Positions 1-7,384 of a DNA stretch of 34,657 nucleotides are shown here, piece after piece. The notes beneath the pieces were generated by a model. The model made no database searches and had not been told where the DNA came from. It saw nothing but the letters and a program-made list of their open reading frames with translations. The DNA lies in NCBI GenBank assembly GCA_021819525.1, contig JAKAQW010000007.1:10676-45332 (forward strand), written 5' to 3'. Source of the stretch: Actinomycetes bacterium (GTDB lineage Bacteria > Actinomycetota > Acidimicrobiia > Acidimicrobiales > UBA8190). Positions within the stretch are counted from its first letter, which is position 1. Each line of letters opens with the position of its first letter. Both the position numbers and the translations under genes were made by a program.

Positions 1-1529
1 CCTCGTCGTCGGGCACCTCGTCGTCGGGCACCTCGTCGTCGGGCACCTCGTCAGGCACCTCGTCAGGCACCTCGTCGTCGGGCACCTCGTCAGGCACCTC
101 GTGCACGCCGATACCGAACGCGTCGTACTGGCTGGTGGCCAAAGACGGCGGCCTGTTCTCCTTCGGCGGTCTTCCCTTCTACGGATCGATGGGGGGCCGG
201 CACTTGAACAAGCCGGTCGTCGGCATGGCTCCCGCACCGGGGGGAACCGGCTACTGGGAGGTGGCCAGCGACGGCGGCATCTTCGCCTTCGGCAGCGCCC
301 CGTTCTACGGCTCGATGGGCGGCACCCCGCTGAACAAGCCGGTGGTGGGCATGGCACTGGACCCCGCTACCGGCGGCTACTGGGAGGTGGCCAGCGACGG
401 CGGCATCTTCGCCTTCCACGCTCCGTTCTACGGCTCGATGGGCGGCACCCCGCTGAACAAGCCGGTGGTGGGCATGGCCGCCACGCCTGATGGCGGCGGG
501 TACTGGCTGGTGGCCAGCGACGGCGGCATCTTCGCCTTCGGGAACGCGAAGTTCTACGGGTCCACCGGCGCTATGACCCTCCAGGCGCCGATCGTCGGGA
601 TGGCTGCCACCACGGACGGGGGCGGCTACTGGCTGGCGGCCCAAGACGGCGGCATCTTCACCTTCGGTGACGCCAAGTTCGAAGGCTCGCTGGGATCCGA
701 CCCGCTCACCTATCCGGTGGTGGCCATGGCCAGCACCGGAGTGCCTGGCGACGGCTACTGGCTCACCAACGCGAACGGCGCGGTCTCGTCGTTCGGCGAC
801 GCCGGCAACTTCGGCTCCGCCCCCCAGCAGCTCGACAGTCCGATCGTGGGCATGGCCGACGGACCGGGCAACGGCACGGTCACCGATACCACCGCCCCCT
901 CGGGCTCCTTCGGCTATGACGTCTCGGCGTTCCAGTGCAACCAGAGCCTGCCTTCGGGCCACGTCTTCGGCATCGTGCAGGCCACCGGATGGTCGAGCTC
1001 GGCTCCCAACCCGTGCCTGGCCAGCGAGGCTGCCTGGGCCGGAGGCGGGCTGCAGTTCTACACGTTCCTGGCCGACGGCACGAGCAGCACGGACCAGCCT
1101 GGTTGCAACGGTGACCAGCACTGCAACTTCGGCTTCGAAGCCGCCCGGTACGCCTACGACTACGTCAAGAGCCAGAACGTGAACCCCGACGTTCCATGGT
1201 GGGTGGACGTGGAGCCGGCCAACTGGGGCTCCAATACCGCCGCGAACGACCAGGTGATCGAAGGTGCCCTCATCGAGCTGCGCGGCCTCGGGCTCAACAC
1301 GGTGGGGATCTACACCTCCCCGCTCACCTGGAACGCCATTGCCGGTGACTTCCAGCCGCCGGTGCCGATCTGGCTGGCGTGGTACACGAACGACCCGACC
1401 CAGAACTGCACGACCGGCGTCCAATTCGCCGCCAGCCACCAGGACATGCTGCCCACCGGCGGTGTCATGTTCACGCAGTACACCGACAACGCCGCTGGTC
1501 AGGGCATCGACGGCGACTACGCCTGCTGA
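1..1529 (+). CDS. Secreted-type repeat protein with C-terminal GH25-like (lysozyme fold) domain, 5' partial
   Basis: The frame is open from base 3 and the gene begins left of the window; 508 codons are visible. Order: a Ser/Gly/Thr linker (to about residue 35), six repeats of about 42 residues each beginning YW(L/E)xAxDGGIFxFG and ending PVVGMA, then from about residue 300 a domain starting GYDVSAFQ. That domain has a DVE acid motif (WWVDVEPANW), a WLAWY strand and a closing QYTDNAxxxGIDGDY, the layout of GH25 muramidases (first Asp in DVS, Glu in DxE). The expected role is binding and cleaving peptidoglycan or another envelope polysaccharide outside the cell; substrate and secretion signal cannot be seen. 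The third repeat is one residue short (FAFHAPF against FAFGSAPF). The first in-frame GTG, at 135, falls inside repeat 1 and is not a credible start. The nearest neighbour is a convergent phosphatase. The DGGIFAFG repeats are, from general knowledge, frequent in Acidimicrobiia; their function is unknown to me. Confidence 0.8.
   Translation, partial: SSSGTSSSGTSSSGTSSGTSSGTSSSGTSSGTSCTPIPNASYWLVAKDGGLFSFGGLPFYGSMGGRHLNKPVVGMAPAPGGTGYWEVASDGGIFAFGSAPFYGSMGGTPLNKPVVGMALDPATGGYWEVASDGGIFAFHAPFYGSMGGTPLNKPVVGMAATPDGGGYWLVASDGGIFAFGNAKFYGSTGAMTLQAPIVGMAATTDGGGYWLAAQDGGIFTFGDAKFEGSLGSDPLTYPVVAMASTGVPGDGYWLTNANGAVSSFGDAGNFGSAPQQLDSPIVGMADGPGNGTVTDTTAPSGSFGYDVSAFQCNQSLPSGHVFGIVQATGWSSSAPNPCLASEAAWAGGGLQFYTFLADGTSSTDQPGCNGDQHCNFGFEAARYAYDYVKSQNVNPDVPWWVDVEPANWGSNTAANDQVIEGALIELRGLGLNTVGIYTSPLTWNAIAGDFQPPVPIWLAWYTNDPTQNCTTGVQFAASHQDMLPTGGVMFTQYTDNAAGQGIDGDYAC
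3..101 (+). repeat. Coding minisatellite (Ser-Ser-Ser-Gly-Thr linker)
   Basis: A 15-bp unit (tcgtcgtcgggcacc) alternates with a 12-bp variant (tcgtcaggcacc), so the protein reads SSSGT or SSGT. All units keep the reading frame. It is a flexible linker before the repeat domain of the GH25-like protein and continues left of the window. Confidence 0.9.
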
Positions 1530-1594
1530 GCCCGGCGCGCGCTCGCCTCCGGCTGTCGTGGGACGCCGGCGAGCCTCGGTCGTACCACACCGTC

Positions 1595-1613
1595 GGCGCT
1601 CGAATCGAGCGCC
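1595..1613. terminator. Candidate bidirectional terminator hairpin between convergent genes
   Basis: GGCGCTC-GAATC-GAGCGCC forms a 7-bp perfect stem with a 5-nt loop, midway between the GH25-like gene (+, ends 1529) and the histidine phosphatase gene (-, ends 1702). A second, bulged stem (GCTCG...CGAGC) lies at about 1542-1575. There is no T-run, as is usual in high-GC actinobacteria, so the terminator function is inferred. Confidence 0.45.
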
Positions 1614-1701
1614 CGGATCCGTCGAGCCGTGCACAGTTGGCTCGAGCAGCGGTGCCCTGGACCTACTGGCCCACGCGACCTTTGCGACGTGTCTCGAGCC
1701 C

Positions 1702-2391
1702 TCAACTCCTACAGGCCAGGTGGGCGGCGTCGTTGTAGCGAAGCAGTCGCCATCCACGGTGCCCGTGCTCCCATTCGGTGATCGAAGCGTGGGTGGTCCG
1801 CAGCTGCAGGCGAGACCGGCCGACGGTCATCCACGACAGCAAAGTGGCTTCGACCACCCCGGCATGGCTCGCCACCACCACCAGCTCGCCAGGGTGACGC
1901 CGCACCAGCTCTTCGACCGCTGCTGCCGCCCGGGCGACGAAGCTGGACCAGCTCTCCCCGCCCGGTGCCAGAGGCCTGGTGGGATCGGAGTCCCAGTCCG
2001 GCTCGCCGAACCGCTCGATGGCCTGCGCCCACGCGAGCCCGTCGGAGCGTCCCGGGTGCAGCTCGCAGAGGTCGCACCGGCGCTCCAAGACCAGGTTCCC
2101 GGGACCGACTTCCGAGCTGATGAGCTCGGCGGTCTCCACTGCCCGTGGCAGGACACTGCTGTAGAACGCGGTGGCCGCCCGCAGCTCGCCACTGGCACCC
2201 AGTCGGCGCGCCAGCGCATCGACCTGCTGGCGGCCCAGATCGGTGAGGCCACGGCATCCACGGGTGCCGCCGACCACGCCGGCCACGTTGCAGGCCGCCT
2301 CGCCGTGGCGGACCAGCACCAGGCGGGTAGCCGCCTCGTCAGGCAGTGGCACCGTCCGCGCCTTGTCGGGGACCCCGAGCAGTCCGGTCAT
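1702..2391 (-). CDS. Histidine phosphatase family protein (phosphoglycerate mutase-like)
   Basis: 229 residues. The catalytic phospho-acceptor motif LVRHGE is at R28-H29-G30, followed by a typical GLTDLGRQQVDALA segment, an FYSSVLPRAVETA segment with the substrate-binding Arg, and the second active-site His in VVASHAGVVEA (about residue 178). This is the histidine acid phosphatase / cofactor-dependent mutase fold; such proteins in this branch are usually phosphatases of small molecules. The ATG at 2391 overlaps the TGA of the upstream VWA gene (ATGA), so translation is probably coupled and it is the last gene of the long minus-strand block. In mycobacteria a member of this family (glucosyl-3-phosphoglycerate phosphatase) follows nadD-rsfS near proA, so a related role is possible, but the substrate cannot be read from sequence. 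Confidence 0.85.
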   Translation of the reverse strand: MTGLLGVPDKARTVPLPDEAATRLVLVRHGEAACNVAGVVGGTRGCRGLTDLGRQQVDALARRLGASGELRAATAFYSSVLPRAVETAELISSEVGPGNLVLERRCDLCELHPGRSDGLAWAQAIERFGEPDWDSDPTRPLAPGGESWSSFVARAAAAVEELVRRHPGELVVVASHAGVVEATLLSWMTVGRSRLQLRTTHASITEWEHGHRGWRLLRYNDAAHLACRS

Positions 2392-3818
2392 GCCAGCTGT
2401 GCCACGAAATGCTCCAGCTGCCGAAGGTTGCGCACCTCGACCACGTCGTCGCAGTGCGCACCGTAGGTGGCGACGATGGAGTCGCCGCTACCCCAGTAGG
2501 CTCGGGGCTCGGGGTTGAGCCAGTAGACGTGACGGGCCCGATGCCTCAGCTCCTCGATCACCCAGGCTTGGGGAGCGTGGTAGTTGTTGCGGGCATCGCC
2601 CAGCAGCAGGACGCTGCTGCGGTTGGTGACCTCGTGGCCCCAGCGCTCCCAGAACACGCTGAACGCATGTCCGTAGTCGGAGTGGCCATCCACCCATACC
2701 ACGTCGGCTTCGGTGTTGACCCGGTGCACGGCGTCGGCCACGTCGTCGGCTTCCTCGAACAGCCTGGTCACCTCGTCGATGCCGTCGATGAAGACGAAGC
2801 TGCGCACCTGCGAGAACTGGCTGGCCAAGGCGTGCACGAGCAGCAGCGTGAAGCGGGCGAAGGAGGCCACCGACCCCGAGATGTCGGCGATCACCACCAG
2901 CTCGGGCTTGGCCGGGTGCGGCGGGCGGAACCGGAGATCGACGGGCACGCCACCGCTGGACAGCGAGTGCCGGACCGTAGAGCGGAAGTCGAGGGCGCCG
3001 GTGTGCCCGTGGCGGCGCTTGCGCGCCAGACGGACGGCCAGCTTCCGGCTGAGCGGGTGCAGAGCGCGCTGCAACGCCAGGAGCTCGTCGCGCGTCGCGT
3101 GCATGAACTCGATCTCCTCGGGCAGCGGAGCGCGCACCGACTTGGCCAGGGCGGCGGCGCCACGGTCAGCCACCAGCCGGCGGCGGATCTCGTCCTCGAC
3201 AGCGGCACGTACCTGGTCGAGGCGGTGGCGAACCTCGTCGTGGGCAAGCCGCTCTTCGAGGGCGCTGAGCGTCCGACCGAGGGCCTGCTGGCGGGCGCTT
3301 TCGAGCAGTCGGACCATCACCGCGTCCAGGTCGAGCTGGCGCAGCGTCCGGTAGAGGTAGTACGTGCCACCAACCGGTCGGCCCGGCTCCATGCCGGCGA
3401 ACCTGGCGACCGCGAGCCGGGCGATGGCCGCCACCTGCCCGTCGTCTCCTGCCAACAGCGCCCGGTATAGCTGCTCGGCCAGCTCCTCGGCGCTCGCCGG
3501 GGCACCTGCGCCCCCCGAGGCACCCTGGCCTTCGCCCTGCCCGTCGGCACCAGACGCCCCGGCACCTTGCGGCTCGGAGCCTGCCCCCATGGCGTACTCC
3601 GGGCCTCGCAGCGAGAAGTAGACCTCGAAGGCGGTGTCGAACGCCTTCCAGTGCGAGGAAGACTTGACCAAGGTGGCCGCCAAGGCGTACTTGAGCGCCA
3701 GGCGGTCTTCCATGGGCACGTGGCCGATGGCGGTCGCCGCGTCGATGGACTCGGTGAGCGACACCGGCAACCCTGCCGCCCTCAGCTCCTCGACGAACCC
3801 GGTGAGCAGGTCCAGCAC
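2388..3818 (-). CDS. VWA domain-containing protein, CoxE type
   Basis: 476 residues with a GTG start 6 bp after the MoxR stop. The N-terminal half is helical and contains a Gly/Ala/Ser-rich spacer (about residues 78-110). The C-terminal half is a von Willebrand A domain with an intact MIDAS motif DISGS (D312) after a hydrophobic strand (PELVVIA), followed by FVFIDGIDEVTRLFE and a late VLLLGDARNNY strand. CoxE-type VWA proteins act with MoxR AAA+ ATPases, often as chaperones for metal-centre insertion or complex assembly. The adjacent upstream MoxR gene is the expected partner, and the stop overlaps the start of the histidine phosphatase. The client protein is not evident: no CO dehydrogenase or other metalloenzyme is next to it. 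Confidence 0.85.
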   Translation of the reverse strand: MLDLLTGFVEELRAAGLPVSLTESIDAATAIGHVPMEDRLALKYALAATLVKSSSHWKAFDTAFEVYFSLRGPEYAMGAGSEPQGAGASGADGQGEGQGASGGAGAPASAEELAEQLYRALLAGDDGQVAAIARLAVARFAGMEPGRPVGGTYYLYRTLRQLDLDAVMVRLLESARQQALGRTLSALEERLAHDEVRHRLDQVRAAVEDEIRRRLVADRGAAALAKSVRAPLPEEIEFMHATRDELLALQRALHPLSRKLAVRLARKRRHGHTGALDFRSTVRHSLSSGGVPVDLRFRPPHPAKPELVVIADISGSVASFARFTLLLVHALASQFSQVRSFVFIDGIDEVTRLFEEADDVADAVHRVNTEADVVWVDGHSDYGHAFSVFWERWGHEVTNRSSVLLLGDARNNYHAPQAWVIEELRHRARHVYWLNPEPRAYWGSGDSIVATYGAHCDDVVEVRNLRQLEHFVAQLA

Positions 3819-3824
3819 CGGGTG

Positions 3825-4787
3825 CTACCGGACGCTGCCGACCGACAGGTCGAGCTCCTTGGCCGCCCGCTCCAGGTCGCTTCGGTACTTGAGCAAGACG
3901 TGCAACGTCGCTCGAGCCTGCTCGGCGTCTACCTGCTCCACCCCCAGCAGCACCAGGGTCCGAGCCCAGTCGAGGGTCTCGGACACCGACGGGTGCTTCT
4001 TCAGCTCCAAGGTCCGCAACGAGCGCACGATGCGGGCCACCTGGTCGGCGAGCTCCTCGCCGATACCGGGAACTCGGCTCCTGACGATGGCCCGTTCGCG
4101 CTCGAGAGTGGGGTAGTCGAGATGGAGGTACAGGCAGCGTCGCTTCAACGCCTCTGACAGCTCCCGGGTGTTGTTCGAGGTCAGGAAGACCATGGGGATC
4201 CGCGTGGCGGTGATCGTGCCCAGCTCGGGTATGGAGACTTGGTACTCCGAGAGCACCTCCAGGAGCAACGCCTCGGTCTCGAGCTCGACGCGGTCCACCT
4301 CGTCGATCAGCAGCACCACAGGCTCGGTGCTGCGGATCGCCGAGAGCAACGGTCTGGCCAGCAGGAACTCTTCGGAGAAGATGTCCTCCTCCACGTCGTG
4401 CCAGGTGACCCCGCGCGGCCCCGCGGGGTCCGCGGACCAGCGGTCATCGCCCTCGATGACCTGCTGTGCCTGGATCCGCAGCAGCTGCTTGCGGTAGTTC
4501 CACTCGTACAGCGCCTTGGACTCGTCGAGCCCCTCGTAGCACTGCAGGCGCACGAGCCGGCTGCCGGTCACCCGGGCCACGGACTTGGCCAGCTCGGTCT
4601 TGCCGGTGCCGGCAGGCCCCTCGACCAGCACCGGCTTGGCCAGGCGGTCGGCCAGGTGGACCACGCCGGCGATCCCGTCGTCGGCCAGGTAGCCGGCGTC
4701 GGCCAGCCGCCGGCGCACGTCGGCGACACCGGTGAACCGGGCCGGACCTGGTTCCGGGAAGCCGAGCAGCCCGCTCGGAGCGCTCAC
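3825..4787 (-). CDS. MoxR-family AAA+ ATPase
   Basis: 320 residues from a GTG at 4787 that overlaps the proA stop (GTGA). The same frame is open further upstream across proA, but that part is antisense-like and Arg-rich, so the coupled GTG is the better start. Walker A is GPAGTGKT at residues 57-64 and Walker B is VVLLIDEVDR with D162-E163. The sensor-1 region reads MVFLTSNNTRELSEALKRRC, the typical MoxR signature, and the C-terminal lid contains SVSETLDWARTLVLL. MoxR ATPases remodel or activate partners bearing VWA domains, here the gene 6 bp downstream. The placement directly after proA is unusual and may be only transcriptional hitch-hiking. Confidence 0.9.
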   Translation of the reverse strand: MSAPSGLLGFPEPGPARFTGVADVRRRLADAGYLADDGIAGVVHLADRLAKPVLVEGPAGTGKTELAKSVARVTGSRLVRLQCYEGLDESKALYEWNYRKQLLRIQAQQVIEGDDRWSADPAGPRGVTWHDVEEDIFSEEFLLARPLLSAIRSTEPVVLLIDEVDRVELETEALLLEVLSEYQVSIPELGTITATRIPMVFLTSNNTRELSEALKRRCLYLHLDYPTLERERAIVRSRVPGIGEELADQVARIVRSLRTLELKKHPSVSETLDWARTLVLLGVEQVDAEQARATLHVLLKYRSDLERAAKELDLSVGSVR

Positions 4788-6025
4788 GTCCGCACCTGGC
4801 CGTCGCCACGGACCACGTACTTCACCGAGGTGAGCGCCCGAAGCCCCATCGGCCCTCGCGCATGGAGCTTCTGGGTCGAGATGCCGATCTCGGCTCCGAG
4901 GCCCAGCTCGGCGCCGTCGACGAAGCGGGTCGAGGCGTTCACGAGGACCGCAGCGGCGTCGACTTCGGCCACGAAGCGCTCGGCAGCCCGGAGATCCTCG
5001 GTGACGATGGCTTCGGAGTGGCCGCTTCCGAACCGGGCGATGTGCGCCACGGCCGCCTCGAGATCGTCGACGACGGCCACCGACAGCTTCGGGGCCAGGA
5101 ACTCCGTGGCATAGTCCTCGTCGGTGGCGGCACCCATGGTCGGGACCACGGCGCGTGCCCGGGCATCGCCGACGAGCTCCACCCCTCGCAGCGCCTCGGC
5201 CATCTGTGGGAGCAACGTGGCAGCGACATCGCGGTGCACCAGCAGCGATTCGGCTGCGTTGCACACGCCGGGCCGCTGCAGCTTGGCATTTGCCACGATC
5301 GCCACGGCCATGGCCGGATCGGCCCTGGCGTCGACGTAGACGTGGCAGTTCCCGTCGCCGTCGATGACCGTGGGCACCGTGGCGTGCTGGCGCACCGACG
5401 CCACCAGCGAATGCCCCCCGCGGGGAATGAGGCAGTCCAGCGCGTCGAGCTGCATGAACGCGAGCGCTCCGGAGCGCTCGGTGTCTTCGACCAACGTGAC
5501 CGCGTCTTCGGGCAAGCCGACCTTGCCGAGCGCGTCGCGCAGCGCGCCGACCACCGCCTGGTTCGACCGCAACGCGCTCGACGATCCGCGCAGCATGATG
5601 GCGTTCCCCGCCTTCAGGCACAGGCCAGCCGCGTCGCTGGTCACGTTCGGGCGGTTCTCGTAGATCACCCCGATCACGCCCAACGGCACCCGGACCTGGG
5701 TCACCCGGAGGCCGTTGGGTCGCACCCATCCACCTACCACCTCGCCGACCGGGTCGGCTTGGGCACACAGCGCCCGCAGCCCGGCGGCCATGGCCTGCAC
5801 CCGCAGGTGGGTCAGCGTCAACCGGTCGAGCTGGGCGGGACTGGCGCCTGCGTCGACAGCGCGGTCCACGTCGGCCCGGTTGGCCACAAGAAGCTCGTCG
5901 GCCCGAGCCTCGACCAGCTCCGCCGCCGCCACCAGAGCGGCGTCCTTCACGGTGGTACCAGCACCTGCCACCACCCGGGCTGCCGCTCGAGCACGCCGGC
6001 CGAGGTCGTGAAGATCGAGAGCCAT
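4784..6025 (-). CDS. proA: Gamma-glutamyl phosphate reductase (glutamate-5-semialdehyde dehydrogenase)
   Basis: 413 residues, the normal length. It reduces gamma-glutamyl phosphate with NADPH to glutamate-5-semialdehyde in proline synthesis. Visible landmarks are PLGVIGVIYENRPNVTSD (about 114-131), KAGNAIMLRGSS (about 138-149), the catalytic-Cys motif RPGVCNAAES with C255, and the late HARGPMGLRALTSVKYVVRG segment typical of the family. The ATG at 6025 has no Shine-Dalgarno, but a TAACCT hexamer lies 6 nt upstream. proB is upstream across a 237-bp gap containing a 40-bp direct repeat, so proA may have its own promoter. MoxR follows by GTGA overlap. Confidence 0.97.
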   Translation of the reverse strand: MALDLHDLGRRARAAARVVAGAGTTVKDAALVAAAELVEARADELLVANRADVDRAVDAGASPAQLDRLTLTHLRVQAMAAGLRALCAQADPVGEVVGGWVRPNGLRVTQVRVPLGVIGVIYENRPNVTSDAAGLCLKAGNAIMLRGSSSALRSNQAVVGALRDALGKVGLPEDAVTLVEDTERSGALAFMQLDALDCLIPRGGHSLVASVRQHATVPTVIDGDGNCHVYVDARADPAMAVAIVANAKLQRPGVCNAAESLLVHRDVAATLLPQMAEALRGVELVGDARARAVVPTMGAATDEDYATEFLAPKLSVAVVDDLEAAVAHIARFGSGHSEAIVTEDLRAAERFVAEVDAAAVLVNASTRFVDGAELGLGAEIGISTQKLHARGPMGLRALTSVKYVVRGDGQVRT

Positions 6026-6031
6026 CGAGAC

Positions 6032-6037
6032 AGGTTA
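6032..6037 (-). promoter_or_regulatory. Candidate -10 element of a leaderless proA transcript
   Basis: TAACCT (minus strand) ends 6 nt before the proA ATG, the distance expected if transcription starts at the start codon. No purine-rich ribosome site lies in those 6 nt. A -35 element is not clear. Confidence 0.4.
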
Positions 6038-6153
6038 CCGTGGACGTCACGCCAGGCCGACGGGCACCTGCCCCGCGCTCGACCGGCCGCGCGGGACGGC
6101 CCTGGCCCTGGCACCCGGCCGGACCTGCACCGGACGAACAAGCGCCCTGGCCC

Positions 6154-6250
6154 GTCAGGCGGGGCAGTCCCTGGCCACGCTGCCGGCGGGGTGCACACGA
6201 TCCCCGACCAGTCAGGCGGGGCAGTCCCTGGCCACGCTGCCGGCGGGGTG
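6154..6250. repeat. 40-bp direct repeat between proB and proA
   Basis: Two identical 40-bp copies, 6154-6193 and 6211-6250, are separated by 17 bp (57-bp period). Each begins GTCAGGCGGGGCAGTCCCTG and ends GCCGGCGGGGTG. The second copy stops 12 bp short of the proB stop codon. Function unknown; it could affect read-through from proB into proA. Confidence 0.9.
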
Positions 6251-6262
6251 GTGCTCCGTGGT

Positions 6263-7384
6263 TCAGGTCAGCACGACGAGGTCGTCGCGGTGGACGATCT
6301 CGCCGGCGCCGTCGGGCAGCTCCGTGCTCCGGTGGCCCGCCCAGGCCCGAAGCCGCTGGTCGTCGTGGCGCACCAACCCTTTGGCGAAGACGGCGCCGTC
6401 GGTTCCGGCGATCTCTACGGCGTCATCCGCGTCGAAGCGACCCTCGACCGCCTGCACCCCCGCCGCCAGCAGTGACGCGTCACGCTCGCACAGCGCTCGG
6501 CGAGCGCCGTCGTCGACGACCAGCCGTCCCGCCGCGCGCAGCGCGAAGGCGATCCACAGCTTGCGGGCGGGGAGCCGTCGCCGGTGTGGGCGGAAGACGG
6601 TGCCTATCCCCGCCTCGTCGTTGACGGCCGCCAGCACCACCTTCGCCCGGCTGGCGTCGGCGATCACGGTGCGGACTCCCGACCAGCCGGCAATACGGGC
6701 CGCGGCCAGCTTGGCAGCCATCCCGCCGCTGCCGACCGGAGATCCGCTCCCCCCCGCCGCCGCTTCGAGCACGTGGTCGATCTCGGCGACCTCTTCGATC
6801 AACGACGCCTCGGCGTCGAGGCGCGGATCGGCGGTGAACAGGCCCGGTGTGTCGGTGAGCAGGACCAGCAGGTCGGCGGCGACCATATGCGCCACCAAGG
6901 CGGCCAGCCGGTCGTTGTCGCCGAAGCGGATCTCGTCGTCCGCGGTGACGTCGTTCTCGTTCACGACGGGGACGACGCCCATGTCCAGGAGGGCGGCCAA
7001 CGTCTGCCGGGCGTGCAGGTACTGCTGGCGCTGGGCGAAGTCCAGCGGGGCCAAGAGCACCTGGGCGGCGGTCATCCCCCGGTCGCTGAACTCGTCGTCG
7101 TAGACGCGCATCAGCCGGTGCTGGCCCACGGCCGCCAGGGCTTGGAGCACCACCGGGTCGGTCGGGCGTCGCCCGCCGCCCATGGCCGCCCATCCCGCCG
7201 CCACTGCACCGGAGCTGACCACCACCGCCTGATGGCCCTGGGAGCGCAAGGCCACCACGTCGTCACCCAGCCTGGCGACGGCGGCCGCGTCCACACCGGC
7301 CTCGCCGGCAGTCACCGACGACGACCCGATCTTCACCACCACCGTCTGGGGTGAGAGCCCTGTCCGAGCTGACGGCTCGGTCAT
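6263..7384 (-). CDS. proB: Glutamate 5-kinase with C-terminal PUA domain
   Basis: 373 residues. It phosphorylates L-glutamate, the first and usually proline-inhibited step of proline synthesis. The amino-acid kinase domain (about residues 1-260) starts TVVVKIGSSSVT and contains VVSSGAVAAGW, PVVNENDVTADDEIRFGDND and LLTDTPGLFTADP. A PUA domain (about 280-365) begins GTVFRPHRRRLPARKLW and ends GEIVHRDDLVVL. The ATG at 7384 overlaps the obgE stop (ATGA), so it should be translated with obgE, as in other actinobacteria. The region after its stop holds a 40-bp repeat before proA. Confidence 0.97.
   Translation of the reverse strand: MTEPSARTGLSPQTVVVKIGSSSVTAGEAGVDAAAVARLGDDVVALRSQGHQAVVVSSGAVAAGWAAMGGGRRPTDPVVLQALAAVGQHRLMRVYDDEFSDRGMTAAQVLLAPLDFAQRQQYLHARQTLAALLDMGVVPVVNENDVTADDEIRFGDNDRLAALVAHMVAADLLVLLTDTPGLFTADPRLDAEASLIEEVAEIDHVLEAAAGGSGSPVGSGGMAAKLAAARIAGWSGVRTVIADASRAKVVLAAVNDEAGIGTVFRPHRRRLPARKLWIAFALRAAGRLVVDDGARRALCERDASLLAAGVQAVEGRFDADDAVEIAGTDGAVFAKGLVRHDDQRLRAWAGHRSTELPDGAGEIVHRDDLVVLT

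Noticed and set aside
4788-6050. N-terminal extension of MoxR across proA in another frame
   Set aside because: Arg/Gly-rich shadow of proA; the GTG at 4787 coupled to the proA stop gives a normal-length MoxR.
4862-6475. Plus-strand open frame (537 codons) opposite proA and the end of proB
   Set aside because: Antisense shadow; the composition does not resemble a protein family.
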